Program-made: the position numbers and the translations under genes
Notes under the pieces: generated by a model
The model's input: only the letters and a program-made list of their open reading frames with translations
Database searches by the model: none
Told to the model about the DNA's origin: nothing
Assembly: GCA_947165685.1 (NCBI GenBank)
Contig: CAMVBK010000013.1
Span: 3,703 to 67,702, forward strand
Direction of reading: 5' to 3'
DNA length: 64,000 bases
From: F23-D06 sp947165685
Lineage (GTDB): Bacteria > Bacteroidota > Bacteroidia > Bacteroidales > WCHB1-69
In this document: positions 34,359-43,304 of the stretch, piece by piece
Position numbering within the stretch: position 1 is the first letter of the stretch
Layout: every line of letters starts with the position of its first letter

Positions 34359-36271
34359 CTATCATACTTCTCAAAAACGGAATTCCTGCTGACGAACTCC
34401 GGCACAAAAGCCTTCATTTTCATCACCATGTCGGGGATATCGACCACCTCGGACAACTTTTCCATTTCTTTGATATTCTCCAATGCATACTCATACGAGT
34501 ACTCGCGCACTTTTGCTATAAAAATTCGATCGTGCGATGTTTTTGTGGTGTTTTCGCTGTTGGAGAGCACCTCTTCGTAGAGTTTTTCGCCGGGGCGCAA
34601 ACCCGTGTATTCTATCTGGATATCGACCCCGACGCGAAGGCCTGCCAACCCAATCATGCGCTTGGCGAGGTCGTCGATTTTCACCGGCTCGCCCATGTCG
34701 AAGACGAAAATCTGGGTGCCGGTGCTGAACGTGGCGGCTTCCATCACTAAACGGCAGGCCTCGGGAATGGTCATGAAGAAGCGGGTGATGTCGGGATGGG
34801 TCACCGTCACAGGGCCGCCCTTCTCGATTTGCTCGCGGAAACGGGGAATCACAGAACCGTTAGAACCCAGCACATTACCGAAACGGGTGGTCACAAACGT
34901 GGTCTTCCCCTTCTTCTCGCCGCGCTCAATGGCCAATCCTAACGACTGGACATAAATCTCGGCGATGCGCTTGGTGCAGCCCATCACATTGGTCGGGTTC
35001 ACGGCCTTGTCGGTGGAAATCATCACCATCTTCTCCACATTGTACTCGATGCACTTGTCGGCGACGTTGTGGGTGCCATAGACGTTCACCAGCATGGCTT
35101 CGCAAGGGTTCTCCTCCATCAGCGGCACATGCTTGTAGGCGGCGGCATGGAAGACCACCTGCGGATGATGCTCGCGAAAAGCGAAATCAAGGCGGGGCGA
35201 CTGCCGCACATCCCCGATGACCGGCACAAACGACAGGTTCGGGAACTTCTCCTCCAATTCCAAGCGGATATTGTGCATGGGGGTCTCCGCGTTGTCGAAC
35301 AGCACCAGTTTCCGGATGCCGAAAGTGGCTAACTGCCGACAAAGTTCCGAGCCGATGGACCCCGCCGCGCCCGTCACCAACACCACCTTGTCCCGGAAAT
35401 TCTCCATGATGGCATCCATGGAGATGGTGATTTCGTTACGGCCGAGCAGATCTTCGATCTTCACTTTGCGAACTCCTGGATGCAACTCATTGCCGTTAAG
35501 TTCGTTGATGGCCGGAATGATAAGCGGCCGGACATGGTTGTCGAGGCACTGCTTCAGCAGACCGTCGCGCTCCCGGCGCGCGTCCGCCTCCGTAGTGAAA
35601 AGAATGCCGTCGATACTGTAGTCGTGGATGATACGCGACAGCTGCTCGTCGTCCTGACAGGAGAACACCGGAAGGTTGGAGAGCATCAGATTCGCCGGTT
35701 GCGGCTTTTTCGAGAGGAAGCCGATGATGTTGTAATGCGGGGAATTCTGGAAGCGCACGACGGTCGCCGTCGATTTGTCGGAGACGCCATACACCAGCAC
35801 GCGCTGCGTCATCTTGTCCTCGCGCCGCTTGGTCAGATAGAGCTGGTAGGCGGCCACCATGACCACCCGCACGAACACCAGCAGGAACAGCGTGAACAGG
35901 AAGTCGGCGAAGAGCGCAATAAGCAGCCCATTGTAGAGGGTGTGGTAATACACCAGCATCACAAGGGTCATCAGCACCGTCTTCAGAATCGCCTCCTTGA
36001 CGAAACAGAGCAAATCCTTGGCCGACAGATGCCGGATGATGAGCTTGTGCCCCCTGAAAACCAGCAGGGCGACCACCGTGGAGACCAACGCCGCCGGCAG
36101 CCACAGCAGCGCAAACCGCCCCGACTGATACAGCGACCCCCTGACAAACCCCAGCGCCAACAACGCGAACAGCGAAGAGACCACTGAAAGAAAACAGTCA
36201 ATCGCAAAAACAACCTTCGTGTCGATAAAATTCGACAACCTCCTCACAAGCCTATACGTCAATCCAGCCAT
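34349..36271 (-). CDS. Membrane-bound UDP-sugar 4,6-dehydratase (PglF/WbpM/CapD-like)
   Basis: This 640-aa protein has about four N-terminal membrane helices (residues ~15-130), a CoA-binding-like Rossmann region, and a C-terminal extended short-chain dehydrogenase domain. That domain starts at VLVTGAAGSIGSELCRQL (about 293) and contains STDKAVNPTNVMGCTKR. The Met where classical SDRs have Tyr is typical of the UDP-GlcNAc 4,6-dehydratases WbpM and PglF. It should convert UDP-GlcNAc to the 4-keto-6-deoxy sugar used by the adjacent aminotransferase. It is the last gene of the locus and ends at a strong terminator. Confidence 0.9.
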   Translation of the reverse strand: MAGLTYRLVRRLSNFIDTKVVFAIDCFLSVVSSLFALLALGFVRGSLYQSGRFALLWLPAALVSTVVALLVFRGHKLIIRHLSAKDLLCFVKEAILKTVLMTLVMLVYYHTLYNGLLIALFADFLFTLFLLVFVRVVMVAAYQLYLTKRREDKMTQRVLVYGVSDKSTATVVRFQNSPHYNIIGFLSKKPQPANLMLSNLPVFSCQDDEQLSRIIHDYSIDGILFTTEADARRERDGLLKQCLDNHVRPLIIPAINELNGNELHPGVRKVKIEDLLGRNEITISMDAIMENFRDKVVLVTGAAGSIGSELCRQLATFGIRKLVLFDNAETPMHNIRLELEEKFPNLSFVPVIGDVRQSPRLDFAFREHHPQVVFHAAAYKHVPLMEENPCEAMLVNVYGTHNVADKCIEYNVEKMVMISTDKAVNPTNVMGCTKRIAEIYVQSLGLAIERGEKKGKTTFVTTRFGNVLGSNGSVIPRFREQIEKGGPVTVTHPDITRFFMTIPEACRLVMEAATFSTGTQIFVFDMGEPVKIDDLAKRMIGLAGLRVGVDIQIEYTGLRPGEKLYEEVLSNSENTTKTSHDRIFIAKVREYSYEYALENIKEMEKLSEVVDIPDMVMKMKAFVPEFVSRNSVFEKYDRKG

Positions 36272-36290
36272 ATTTTAATTAAGAATTAAG

Positions 36291-36405
36291 AATTACAATT
36301 GAGAATGAAAACACCCTAAACTTCTAAACACCCTAAACTTCTAAACTTCTAAACACTTCTAAACTTCCTTAACTTCCTAAACTTCTAAACACCCTAAACT
36401 TCTAA
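36291..36405. repeat. CTAAACTTC/CACCCTAAAC tandem array
   Basis: About ten units of 8-14 bases (CTTCTAAACACCCTAAA and shorter forms) fill the whole gap between the dehydratase and aminotransferase genes. Read on the - strand they are GAAGTTTAG and GGGTGTTTAG. Confidence 0.85.
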
Positions 36406-37658
36406 GCGCGCAACCCTTCCTTCATGCATTCCACAATGTAACGGACGTCGTCATCCGTGACGCATGGGCCGCTTGGCAGGCAAAGTCCGCGCTTGAACAG
36501 CGACTCGGACACGCCGTTCACGTAGGACGGGCAGTGTTTGAAGACCGGCTGCCGGTGCATCGGCTTCCACAGCGGGCGCGCCTCGATGTTGTGTTGGTCT
36601 AACCACACGCGCATAGCCTCCACATTCGCATTCGGCTCGCAGTCAGTGTGCAGACTGTCGGCACTGTGCAACACATTGCCTGCTCCTCCGATACCCTTGC
36701 AGACGGGTGTCCGATAGGCTTCCTCTTCCCCCGCGACATGCAAACCGGGGTCGAGCAGAACCGTGGTCAACCAGAAGTTGCTGTCATACTGCGGCGCAGG
36801 GTTTACGTGCACGGTTATACCCGGCACATCCGACAGCAATCTGTCATACAAGTCGTTAACTTTCTGATGATGCGCGATATGGTCATCCAAGACCGACATT
36901 TGCCCCCTGCCGATGCCGGCACAGATGTTGCTCATGCGATAGTTGTAGCCGATCTGTTCATGTTGATAATACGGATAGGCCTCGCGAGCCTGCGTGGCGT
37001 AGAACATAATGTCGTGACGGACCTGCTCGTTGGAGCAGATCAGGGCACCGCCTCCCGAGGTGGTGATCATCTTGTTGCCGTTGAAACTCAAGATGCCGAA
37101 GTCGCCGAAAGTGCCCAAGGCTCTGCCGTCGAAACGCGAACCGAAGCCCTCGGCCGCGTCCTCAATCACCGGAATCCCGAATTTCTCCGCTATCCGCATG
37201 ATTTCCGCAATGTTGTAAGGCATCCCGTACAAGGTGACAGGGAGAATGGCCTTCGGTTTCCGCCCGGTGATGCGAATCCGGTCTTCAATGGCCGACTCCA
37301 GCAGCGCGGGGTCGATGTTCCAGGAATCCGGCTCCGAGTCCACAAAAACGGGGATGGCACCAACGTAGGCAATCGGGTTGGAGGAGGCGCAGAACGTGAA
37401 GGACTGCACCATCACCTCGTCGCCAGGACAGACACCACTGGCGATGAGCGACAGATGCACAGCCGCCGTGCCGGAGGCAAGCGCAACCGTGTGCTTGCCG
37501 TGGCCCACATACGCATTCAGCAACGCCTCGAAGGCATCCACATTCGGACCGAGAGGCGCCACCCAGTTCGTATCGAACGCCTCCTTGATATACTGCAATT
37601 CAAGCTGTGTTTCGCTGGTATGTGCGAGACATAAAAATATACGTTTTCTATCTGACAT
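36402..37658 (-). CDS. DegT/DnrJ/EryC1/StrS-type sugar aminotransferase (PglE-like)
   Basis: This PLP-dependent aminotransferase of 418 aa acts on 4-keto sugars. It shows the fold-type I pattern: substrate loop ASGTAAVHLSLIASG (about 60-75), Asp in VIEDAAEGFGSRF (about 165), and the PLP lysine in FNGNKMITTSGGGAL (about 195). Sitting between a 4,6-dehydratase and a PglD-like acetyltransferase, it most likely makes UDP-4-amino-4,6-dideoxy-GlcNAc, as PglE does. The amino group donor would be glutamate. The assignment to diNAcBac synthesis is inferred from gene order. Confidence 0.9.
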   Translation of the reverse strand: MSDRKRIFLCLAHTSETQLELQYIKEAFDTNWVAPLGPNVDAFEALLNAYVGHGKHTVALASGTAAVHLSLIASGVCPGDEVMVQSFTFCASSNPIAYVGAIPVFVDSEPDSWNIDPALLESAIEDRIRITGRKPKAILPVTLYGMPYNIAEIMRIAEKFGIPVIEDAAEGFGSRFDGRALGTFGDFGILSFNGNKMITTSGGGALICSNEQVRHDIMFYATQAREAYPYYQHEQIGYNYRMSNICAGIGRGQMSVLDDHIAHHQKVNDLYDRLLSDVPGITVHVNPAPQYDSNFWLTTVLLDPGLHVAGEEEAYRTPVCKGIGGAGNVLHSADSLHTDCEPNANVEAMRVWLDQHNIEARPLWKPMHRQPVFKHCPSYVNGVSESLFKRGLCLPSGPCVTDDDVRYIVECMKEGLRA

Positions 37659-37679
37659 AACGAGTTATAAATCTGATGT

Positions 37680-38273
37680 TTAGTTTTTGTCCTTACTCTT
37701 AATCACTTTTGCGGGGACCCCCACCGTGGTGCAATGGGCGGGCAGGTCGCCAGTCACAACGGCGCCGGCCCCCACTATACTCCACTCCCCCACTTTCACG
37801 CACGGAATGACGGAGGCTCCGACCCCCACCAGCGTCCCTTCACCGATGCGGACATTCCCGCACAAGGCGGCATGAGGCGCGACGTGGCAGTAGTCGCCCA
37901 ACACGCACTCGTGATCGACAGAGGCACCGGTGTTGATGATGCAGTGCCGACCGATGACCGCACCGGCATTGACCACCGCCCCGGCCATAATCACGGTACC
38001 CGCCCCTATTCTCGCAGATGGCGAGACGACGGCGGAAGGATGTATCGCCACCCCGAACGAACAGTCCAACGACTCTGCGATCCTCTTTCGAATCCGATTG
38101 TCGCCGATACTCACAATCAGGGGCGAGAGTCCGTCTGCTTGATGCAGCACCGGCACCCCGTCCAACTGTTCAAGCTGAGGGTTGTCATCCACAAAAGCCT
38201 TCGCTTCAAGCTCTTCGGCTTCCAGTATCTCCTTTATGACCCTGCCATGGCCGCTGGCTCCATATAAATACAT
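37680..38273 (-). CDS. NeuD/PglD-type sugar O/N-acyltransferase
   Basis: This 197-aa protein has an N-terminal Rossmann-like domain (MYLYGASGHGRVIKEIL) and a C-terminal left-handed beta helix of hexapeptide repeats (about 90-190, including IGAGTVIMAGAVVNAGAVIG). His-rich turns (SVDHECVLGDYCHVAPHA) carry the catalytic His of the PglD family. It is expected to N-acetylate the 4-amino sugar made by its neighbour. The ATG at 38273 is preferred; the frame could begin at a TTG at 38282, but that adds only three residues and overlaps the upstream stop codon. Confidence 0.88.
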   Translation of the reverse strand: MYLYGASGHGRVIKEILEAEELEAKAFVDDNPQLEQLDGVPVLHQADGLSPLIVSIGDNRIRKRIAESLDCSFGVAIHPSAVVSPSARIGAGTVIMAGAVVNAGAVIGRHCIINTGASVDHECVLGDYCHVAPHAALCGNVRIGEGTLVGVGASVIPCVKVGEWSIVGAGAVVTGDLPAHCTTVGVPAKVIKSKDKN

Positions 38274-38278
38274 AACAA

Positions 38279-38884
38279 TCAATTATTTCCAGTAAAAACT
38301 TCCATCGTTTCAGACGTTGCGGAGCTGATGTCCTTGCGCCGCAGCACATTCTTGACCGTCAGCGCGATAATCTTCAAATCCGTCGCCAATGTACAATGAT
38401 TGACGTACCACACGTCAAGTTTAAATTTCTCCTGCCAGGAGATGGCGTTGCGCCCGTGCACCTGCGCCCAGCCCGTAATCCCCGGGCGCACCTCGTGGCG
38501 TCGGGCCTGCTCAGGCGAATAGAGCGGCAGATACTGCACCAACAGCGGCCGCGGCCCAACCAACGACATGTCCCCTTTTAGCACGTTCAGCAGCTGCGGC
38601 AGCTCGTCGATGGAGGCCGAGCGGACAAAACGCCCCACTTTCGTCAGCCGCTGCGCATCGGGAAGCAGGTTCCCGTCCGCGTCGCGCTCGTCCGTCATCG
38701 TCTTGAACTTGATGATTTTGAAGATTTTCCCGTCCTTGCCCGGCCGCTCCTGCAGAAAAAAGGCACCCGCACCCTTGTTGGCGAAATGCAGAAACAACGC
38801 CACAAGCAGAAGAAGCCACCCAACGAGCAGCAAGGCAAGTGCTGAAATGAGGATGTCGAGGAAGCGTTTGAAGAATGGGTACAT
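38279..38884 (-). CDS. Undecaprenyl-phosphate phosphosugar transferase (PglC-like)
   Basis: This 201-aa monotopic enzyme starts polysaccharide assembly by moving a phosphosugar onto undecaprenyl phosphate. It has one re-entrant hydrophobic helix (about 8-33), then the family block FKTMTDERDADGNLLPDAQR, the catalytic-type SIDELPQLLNVLKGDMSLVGPRP, and PGITGWAQVHGRN. The small size, without the N-terminal membrane domain of WbaP, is the PglC form. It lies just upstream of the PglD/E/F-like genes, so its substrate is probably a UDP-diacetamido sugar. Confidence 0.92.
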   Translation of the reverse strand: MYPFFKRFLDILISALALLLVGWLLLLVALFLHFANKGAGAFFLQERPGKDGKIFKIIKFKTMTDERDADGNLLPDAQRLTKVGRFVRSASIDELPQLLNVLKGDMSLVGPRPLLVQYLPLYSPEQARRHEVRPGITGWAQVHGRNAISWQEKFKLDVWYVNHCTLATDLKIIALTVKNVLRRKDISSATSETMEVFTGNN

Positions 38885-38943
38885 TTAGTATGTTTAGAAG
38901 GTTTAGAGAGTTTAGAAGGTTTAGAGAGATTAGGAGGATTAGA
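38885..38943. repeat. GTTTAGAAG/GTTTAGAGA tandem array
   Basis: Six units (TTTAGAAGG, TTTAGAGAG, TTAGGAGG) in the gap between the sugar transferase and glycosyltransferase genes. The G-rich strand is the + strand here, opposite to the array at 36291-36405. Confidence 0.8.
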
Positions 38944-40027
38944 GTTCGTTTAGGTAGGCGTTTATGATGATGTTGCGGTCGAAGTGTTTCGAGACAAACT
39001 CGCGGCCAGCGAGGCCCATGCGCACCTTCTCGTCGTAAGGAAGCCGGAGGAAACGCTCCAGCGCGTCTGCGAGGGATGAAGCATTCTTGGGGACGCAAAT
39101 CAGTCCGCTGACCCCTTCGTCAACGGTTTCGCGGCAGCCGGGCACATCGGTGGTGATGACGGGCCGTCCCGCCGCCGCGCTCTCCAACAGCACGTTGGCC
39201 ATGCCTTCGTGGTACGACGGATGCACCGTGCACCACGCCTCGCGCAAGTAGGGCCGCACATCAGGCACGCTCCCGTGCCACACGACCACCTCCCGGTCGC
39301 AAAATTCGCGAAGACGCGCCTCGTAACCGTCCTCGCAAGGTCCGAGAATGTGGAACTCGACTTGCGGATGGTTCCTCCGGACGGCTTCGGCGGCCTCCAG
39401 CAGTTCCTCAATGCCCTTGTCGCGCATCACCCTGCTAATGAAGAGGAAACGGATCGGACTCCCTTGTATCGGATAGGGCTGCACAGCGTGCCATTCGAGG
39501 TTCACACCGCTGCCCGGCAGCAGCACCCCGTGGCGGCCTATTCCCTTTTTTCGGCAAAATTCCTGTATGGAAGCGTTCTGGTAGAACACGGTTTTCGCCC
39601 TTTTCAGGCCAAAACGGTACATCGCAACGGTGATCCGGCTCAACAACCCGGGGTTCTCGACGGCAGTGCCCAAGCCCGTGATGTTCGCCAATTGGGGGAC
39701 ATGCGCCATACGCGCCGCCACCCCGCCATAGACGTTCGGCTTGACGGTGTAGGTCAGCACCGCGATCGGACTTATCCGATGCATCAAGCGGAGATACGAG
39801 CGCAGAAGAACGAGATCCCGGAAAGGGTTCGTGCCCCTCCGATCCACCGCCGTCTCCACCATCTCACAACCCAACTCCTTGAAATATAAATACTTGTCAT
39901 GGTCATCGTCCGGCGAAGAAATCCACACGCGAAACCCGCGCCCCAACAAAGCCGCCACCACTTCCTTCCGGAAAGCAAATAACCCGACAATACTGTTGGT
40001 TAACACCAAAATGTCTTTCTCTGCCAT
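38939..40027 (-). CDS. GT4-type glycosyltransferase
   Basis: This 362-aa GT-B glycosyltransferase has an N-terminal acceptor domain (LVLTNSIVGLFAFRKEVV) and a C-terminal nucleotide-sugar domain with FLFISRVMRDKGIEELLEA and the E-x7-E motif EGMANVLLESAAAGRPVI. The organisation resembles PglA/WbaZ-type enzymes that add the second sugar to the lipid-linked primer. Donor and acceptor cannot be read from sequence; the UDP-GalNAcA or UDP-glucuronate made by enzymes in this locus are candidates. Its last codons lie at the edge of a tandem array. Confidence 0.9.
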   Translation of the reverse strand: MAEKDILVLTNSIVGLFAFRKEVVAALLGRGFRVWISSPDDDHDKYLYFKELGCEMVETAVDRRGTNPFRDLVLLRSYLRLMHRISPIAVLTYTVKPNVYGGVAARMAHVPQLANITGLGTAVENPGLLSRITVAMYRFGLKRAKTVFYQNASIQEFCRKKGIGRHGVLLPGSGVNLEWHAVQPYPIQGSPIRFLFISRVMRDKGIEELLEAAEAVRRNHPQVEFHILGPCEDGYEARLREFCDREVVVWHGSVPDVRPYLREAWCTVHPSYHEGMANVLLESAAAGRPVITTDVPGCRETVDEGVSGLICVPKNASSLADALERFLRLPYDEKVRMGLAGREFVSKHFDRNIIINAYLNEL

Positions 40028-40029
40028 GT

Positions 40030-40080
40030 CCTCTCGAACTTTGAACCTTAAACCTTGAACTTTGAACCTTGAACCTTGTA
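40030..40080. repeat. GAACTTTGAACCTT tandem array
   Basis: Five units of GAACCTT/GAACTTT (7 bases) in the gap between the glycosyltransferase and the acyltransferase. Confidence 0.75.
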
Positions 40081-40090
40081 TCCGCCTCCC

Positions 40091-40654
40091 CTAAATCCGC
40101 TTCACAAGCTTCGCCGGCACCCCGGCATAGACCCCGTGCGGCTCGCAGTCTTTGTTGACCACGGCGCCGGCGGCAATCACCACGCGGTCGCCGATCGTGA
40201 CGCCGCCGAGGATGCGCACCCCGCAGCCGATCCAGACATCATTCCCGATGACCACCGGAAGCGGCTCCGACGGGTTGTACTTGATGGGGGTCGCCTCGTC
40301 CGCCCAGGTATGGTTGAAACTCACGATGGAAGTCCCGTGCGCGATGGAGACATCATTCCCTATGCGCACGCCGCCATACGCGTTGAGGTTGCACTGCTCA
40401 TGGATGGAGACGTTGTCACCGATCTCAAGATTCTCGCAGTGCTGCAGATAGACATGGTCCATCACACAGACGTTCGCGCCCGTTTTTCTTGCCAAGGCCC
40501 GCACACGGAGATAACGCATCAGAATACTCCAGTTTCCGCGTCCGTGGCAACGAAAATACCGCCATTCCACCCATCTTTTAGGCAGAAGGGACATACATTT
40601 CGACATAAAACGTATGACAGCGCCATATTTCTCGAAAAGAACTCGTCCGTTCAT
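40091..40654 (-). CDS. Hexapeptide-repeat acyltransferase (maltose/galactoside O-acetyltransferase-like)
   Basis: This 187-aa left-handed beta-helix protein resembles the CysE/LacA/WbbJ group. It has hexapeptide turns from about residue 60 on (VSIHEQCNLNAYGGVRIGND), an active-site-like His in VSFNHTWADEATP, and the C-terminal block VIAAGAVVNKDCEPHGVYAG. It would decorate the polysaccharide with acetyl groups. The N-terminal ~50 residues are basic and not part of the helix. The substrate is not predictable. Confidence 0.87.
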   Translation of the reverse strand: MNGRVLFEKYGAVIRFMSKCMSLLPKRWVEWRYFRCHGRGNWSILMRYLRVRALARKTGANVCVMDHVYLQHCENLEIGDNVSIHEQCNLNAYGGVRIGNDVSIAHGTSIVSFNHTWADEATPIKYNPSEPLPVVIGNDVWIGCGVRILGGVTIGDRVVIAAGAVVNKDCEPHGVYAGVPAKLVKRI

Positions 40655-40671
40655 GTTTTATAGGCATTTAT

Positions 40672-41838
40672 TCATTCGACATCGGTTAATTCGCGGGAGT
40701 CAGGGTTGGTTTTGGCAGCGGTCAGCGAAGCGGCCAACACCATCACCGGCAGGAATTTGGCGCGGTGGCGCACGGCGGTGCCGGCGTTGGTCGTGCCCAT
40801 CGCGAACACGAAAGTCAGCGCGAACACCGTATATATCAGAAAACGTTTCATTTTAGCCTCCTTGCCCAATAAGGGACGGCGGAACACCATGACAGTCAAT
40901 ACGATATAAAACACACTGTCCACCATAAAGACGATGCCGTCCGTCACGTCGCGCCAGTCGAAGGGCAACGGCGAAAACAGCAGGTAGAACATCCGCACCG
41001 GCGACAGCAGCAGCTTCATCGGCAGCGACATGCCCTTCATCCACATCAGGTAGGAGGAACCCGCCGCGACCGGTTTCGGGTTGAAGCTGTGTCCGCTTAC
41101 CGCAGCATGGTGGAACTTGGCCAGCAACAGGTCGGGCACCAGCAGCAAAATGGCGAGAAAGCCCGCCAAAAGGCACGCCGTGACCGCGTAAGTCCTCCCT
41201 CCTACTGTCTTCCAAGTTCGCGCAAGCAGGAATCCGGCCGCATACACCGCAAGAGCGCCTATGCAGCCCGCGTGCATCAACATAGACGCATAAGTAGCTG
41301 TTAAACAGACAACAACGTTGGCCATACTACCCTTTCGGTACCACCAGACAAAAGCGCACGCCGAAAGCGTCAAAAAGAACTGAATCCAGGCTTCGCGCAA
41401 GAGAACACCCGACAGGAAAAGTGTGGCGGGCATGAACGCGACCAAGGAAACCGCCAGAAGAAGACGCTTCCGGGGGATTTCCAAATCTCGGAGCGTCGCA
41501 TAGACCAGCATCACCGCGCCATACGACAGCAACACGTTGAAGAACTGCGCCATCAGCCGGCCGCCATCGCCGAAAATTCGATAAAAGAGGGCGAGGACGT
41601 AGGTGTAGTTCGTCTTGATCGGTCCGGTGCCAGCGATGAAAGCCAGCGTGGTGATGTGGAAATCCTCCGTGTCAGCCCCCGTGAAGGGAATATGCCCCCA
41701 ATGGCAATAGTCCGTGAGAAGCACCAACATTCGCAGGAGGAAGGCGGCGCACAGCACATAGACCGCCGGGCGTTCCGCTTTCCACACGGTGAGCGCCAGG
41801 ACGGCGACAGACAGCAATATCAAAACAGCGATACTCAC
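40672..41838 (-). CDS. Polytopic membrane protein, probable Wzy-type polysaccharide polymerase
   Basis: This 388-aa protein has about ten hydrophobic segments and few charged residues outside loops. A large extracytoplasmic loop follows the middle helices (residues ~235-275). Sequence similarity to named polymerases is not obvious, as is usual for Wzy. The assignment rests on topology and on its position directly after the flippase, with which it shares a GTGA stop/start overlap (start GTG at 41838, flippase stop at 41835). A membrane-bound GT-C transferase would be the alternative. Confidence 0.65.
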   Translation of the reverse strand: MSIAVLILLSVAVLALTVWKAERPAVYVLCAAFLLRMLVLLTDYCHWGHIPFTGADTEDFHITTLAFIAGTGPIKTNYTYVLALFYRIFGDGGRLMAQFFNVLLSYGAVMLVYATLRDLEIPRKRLLLAVSLVAFMPATLFLSGVLLREAWIQFFLTLSACAFVWWYRKGSMANVVVCLTATYASMLMHAGCIGALAVYAAGFLLARTWKTVGGRTYAVTACLLAGFLAILLLVPDLLLAKFHHAAVSGHSFNPKPVAAGSSYLMWMKGMSLPMKLLLSPVRMFYLLFSPLPFDWRDVTDGIVFMVDSVFYIVLTVMVFRRPLLGKEAKMKRFLIYTVFALTFVFAMGTTNAGTAVRHRAKFLPVMVLAASLTAAKTNPDSRELTDVE

Positions 41839-43103
41839 GATTGTACAACGTTTTCATTCGACGGACAGCGTTTTGCTGCCACAAAATAGGACACGGCGAA
41901 GCCTGCATTCAGGATGACCACGGCCACCGCCGCGCCGACCGTGCCGTACAGCTTGGTCAGCGACACAAACAGCACCACCCCGACCAGCGTGACGGTCAGC
42001 GTGATGTTGCGCAGCAGTTTTTCACGCCCCACGAGCATCAGGTAGTTGAGCCCGTATGCGCTGCTGATGCCGGTGAAAAAGACCGACACCGAAAGGATGC
42101 GCAGCAGCGGGATAGCCGACACGAACTCCTCTGAATAGAGTAAGCGGATGAGCAACGGCGCCAAGAAGAAGAGGGCGACCGCGAGCAACAGCGAAAAGAC
42201 GAAGTTGATGCGACGGTAGCCGTTATGCTTGTCCATGCGGCGCGACAAAAACGGGAAAAAAGTGCGGTTCAGCACGTCGATACTGTGTTTGCCCGCATTG
42301 TGCAGCTTGCCGGCGGCGTCATACAGTCCCGCAGCGGCGGAACCCGAAAGCGTGCCTAAAAGAATGTTGGGCAAGTTGACACAGAAACTCATGCACACCT
42401 GATTGACAAACAGATCCTTCCCGATCTTGAAACTGTCCAAAATCCGGGCAAACGACGGTATTTTCAGGCGGCACCTGTATTTTTTCGTCATCATGATGAT
42501 GGAATAACCGGACGCCATCACAAAACCGAGCATGTTGAACAAAGGATAGAGCAGATAATCCTCCCGTTCCTTGATGAACAGGAAAATCAGCGCCAAATAG
42601 ACCACCCGCGAAATCACGTTCACAATGGTGATGTGTTCCATCTTCTCGATGCCTTGGAAAAACCATTCGGAGACGTTCATCGAGAAGAAGGCCGTGGCCA
42701 CAGAAATCAGGATCAGCAGCCATATCTCGCGAAATTTCGGGACAACGGCCACGAGACCGGCAAGTAGCACGAACGCCACAACATAAAGCACGATGCGGGC
42801 GCAGAGAATCGTGGAGACAATGTCGGAGACCTTGTCCTGATCCTCGCGGTTGCGGGCCACGTCGCGGGCGCCAATGAAGTCGAAGCTGAAGTTGACGATG
42901 GTCTGGAAAATCAGCGCGATGGAGTACGCGATGGCGATGTCTCCGAAATGCTCGACCCCGATGATGGGCGTGACATACGGCAGCACGACGAACGGAATCA
43001 GGTAGCGCATGGCCTGCAATATCGCCAGTGCCGAAAAGTTCTTCGTCAGCGTGCGGGCATTATCGCCTTTCATCGAAGAAATACGCCGTTGGAGCTTGTT
43101 CAT
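41835..43103 (-). CDS. wzx: Wzx-type oligosaccharide flippase
   Basis: This 422-aa protein of the polysaccharide-export (MATE-related) superfamily has about 12 predicted membrane helices. The first begins FSALAILQAMRYLIPFVVLPYVT, close to the O-antigen transporter signature, with the family's FDFIGARDVARNR loop near residue 75. It should flip the lipid-linked repeat unit across the inner membrane for the polymerase encoded next. Its start is three bases after the hicA stop codon, so the toxin-antitoxin pair is wedged into the same transcript. Confidence 0.9.
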   Translation of the reverse strand: MNKLQRRISSMKGDNARTLTKNFSALAILQAMRYLIPFVVLPYVTPIIGVEHFGDIAIAYSIALIFQTIVNFSFDFIGARDVARNREDQDKVSDIVSTILCARIVLYVVAFVLLAGLVAVVPKFREIWLLILISVATAFFSMNVSEWFFQGIEKMEHITIVNVISRVVYLALIFLFIKEREDYLLYPLFNMLGFVMASGYSIIMMTKKYRCRLKIPSFARILDSFKIGKDLFVNQVCMSFCVNLPNILLGTLSGSAAAGLYDAAGKLHNAGKHSIDVLNRTFFPFLSRRMDKHNGYRRINFVFSLLLAVALFFLAPLLIRLLYSEEFVSAIPLLRILSVSVFFTGISSAYGLNYLMLVGREKLLRNITLTVTLVGVVLFVSLTKLYGTVGAAVAVVILNAGFAVSYFVAAKRCPSNENVVQS

Positions 43104-43106
43104 GTT

Positions 43107-43304
43107 CTAATTATTTCCTGCCGAAGGTATGCCCAATTGTTTACAGATCTTCTTCACCAACAAATCGTCAATGTCACTGTGCAAAGGTATAATGGTTTTT
43201 GCACCGGTATCTTGATTCACAAACTGGGCATGACTGCCTTTCTGCCTGCCCGTGGGATAACAATGATTCATTCGAAGGTATTTCAGAAATTTTTCCTTTT
43301 TCAT
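43107..43304 (-). CDS. hicA: HicA-type mRNA interferase toxin
   Basis: This 65-aa protein has the double-stranded-RNA-binding-like HicA fold. KEKFLKYLRMNHC opens the first helix, and the catalytic His lies in RQKGSHAQF (the GSHh motif). It then reads TIIPLHSDIDDLLVKKICKQLGI, typical of HicA. It would cleave mRNA unless bound by HicB. The start overlaps the hicB stop codon (ATGA). It lies inside the polysaccharide locus, between the flippase and the dehydrogenase genes, on the same strand. Confidence 0.88.
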   Translation of the reverse strand: MKKEKFLKYLRMNHCYPTGRQKGSHAQFVNQDTGAKTIIPLHSDIDDLLVKKICKQLGIPSAGNN

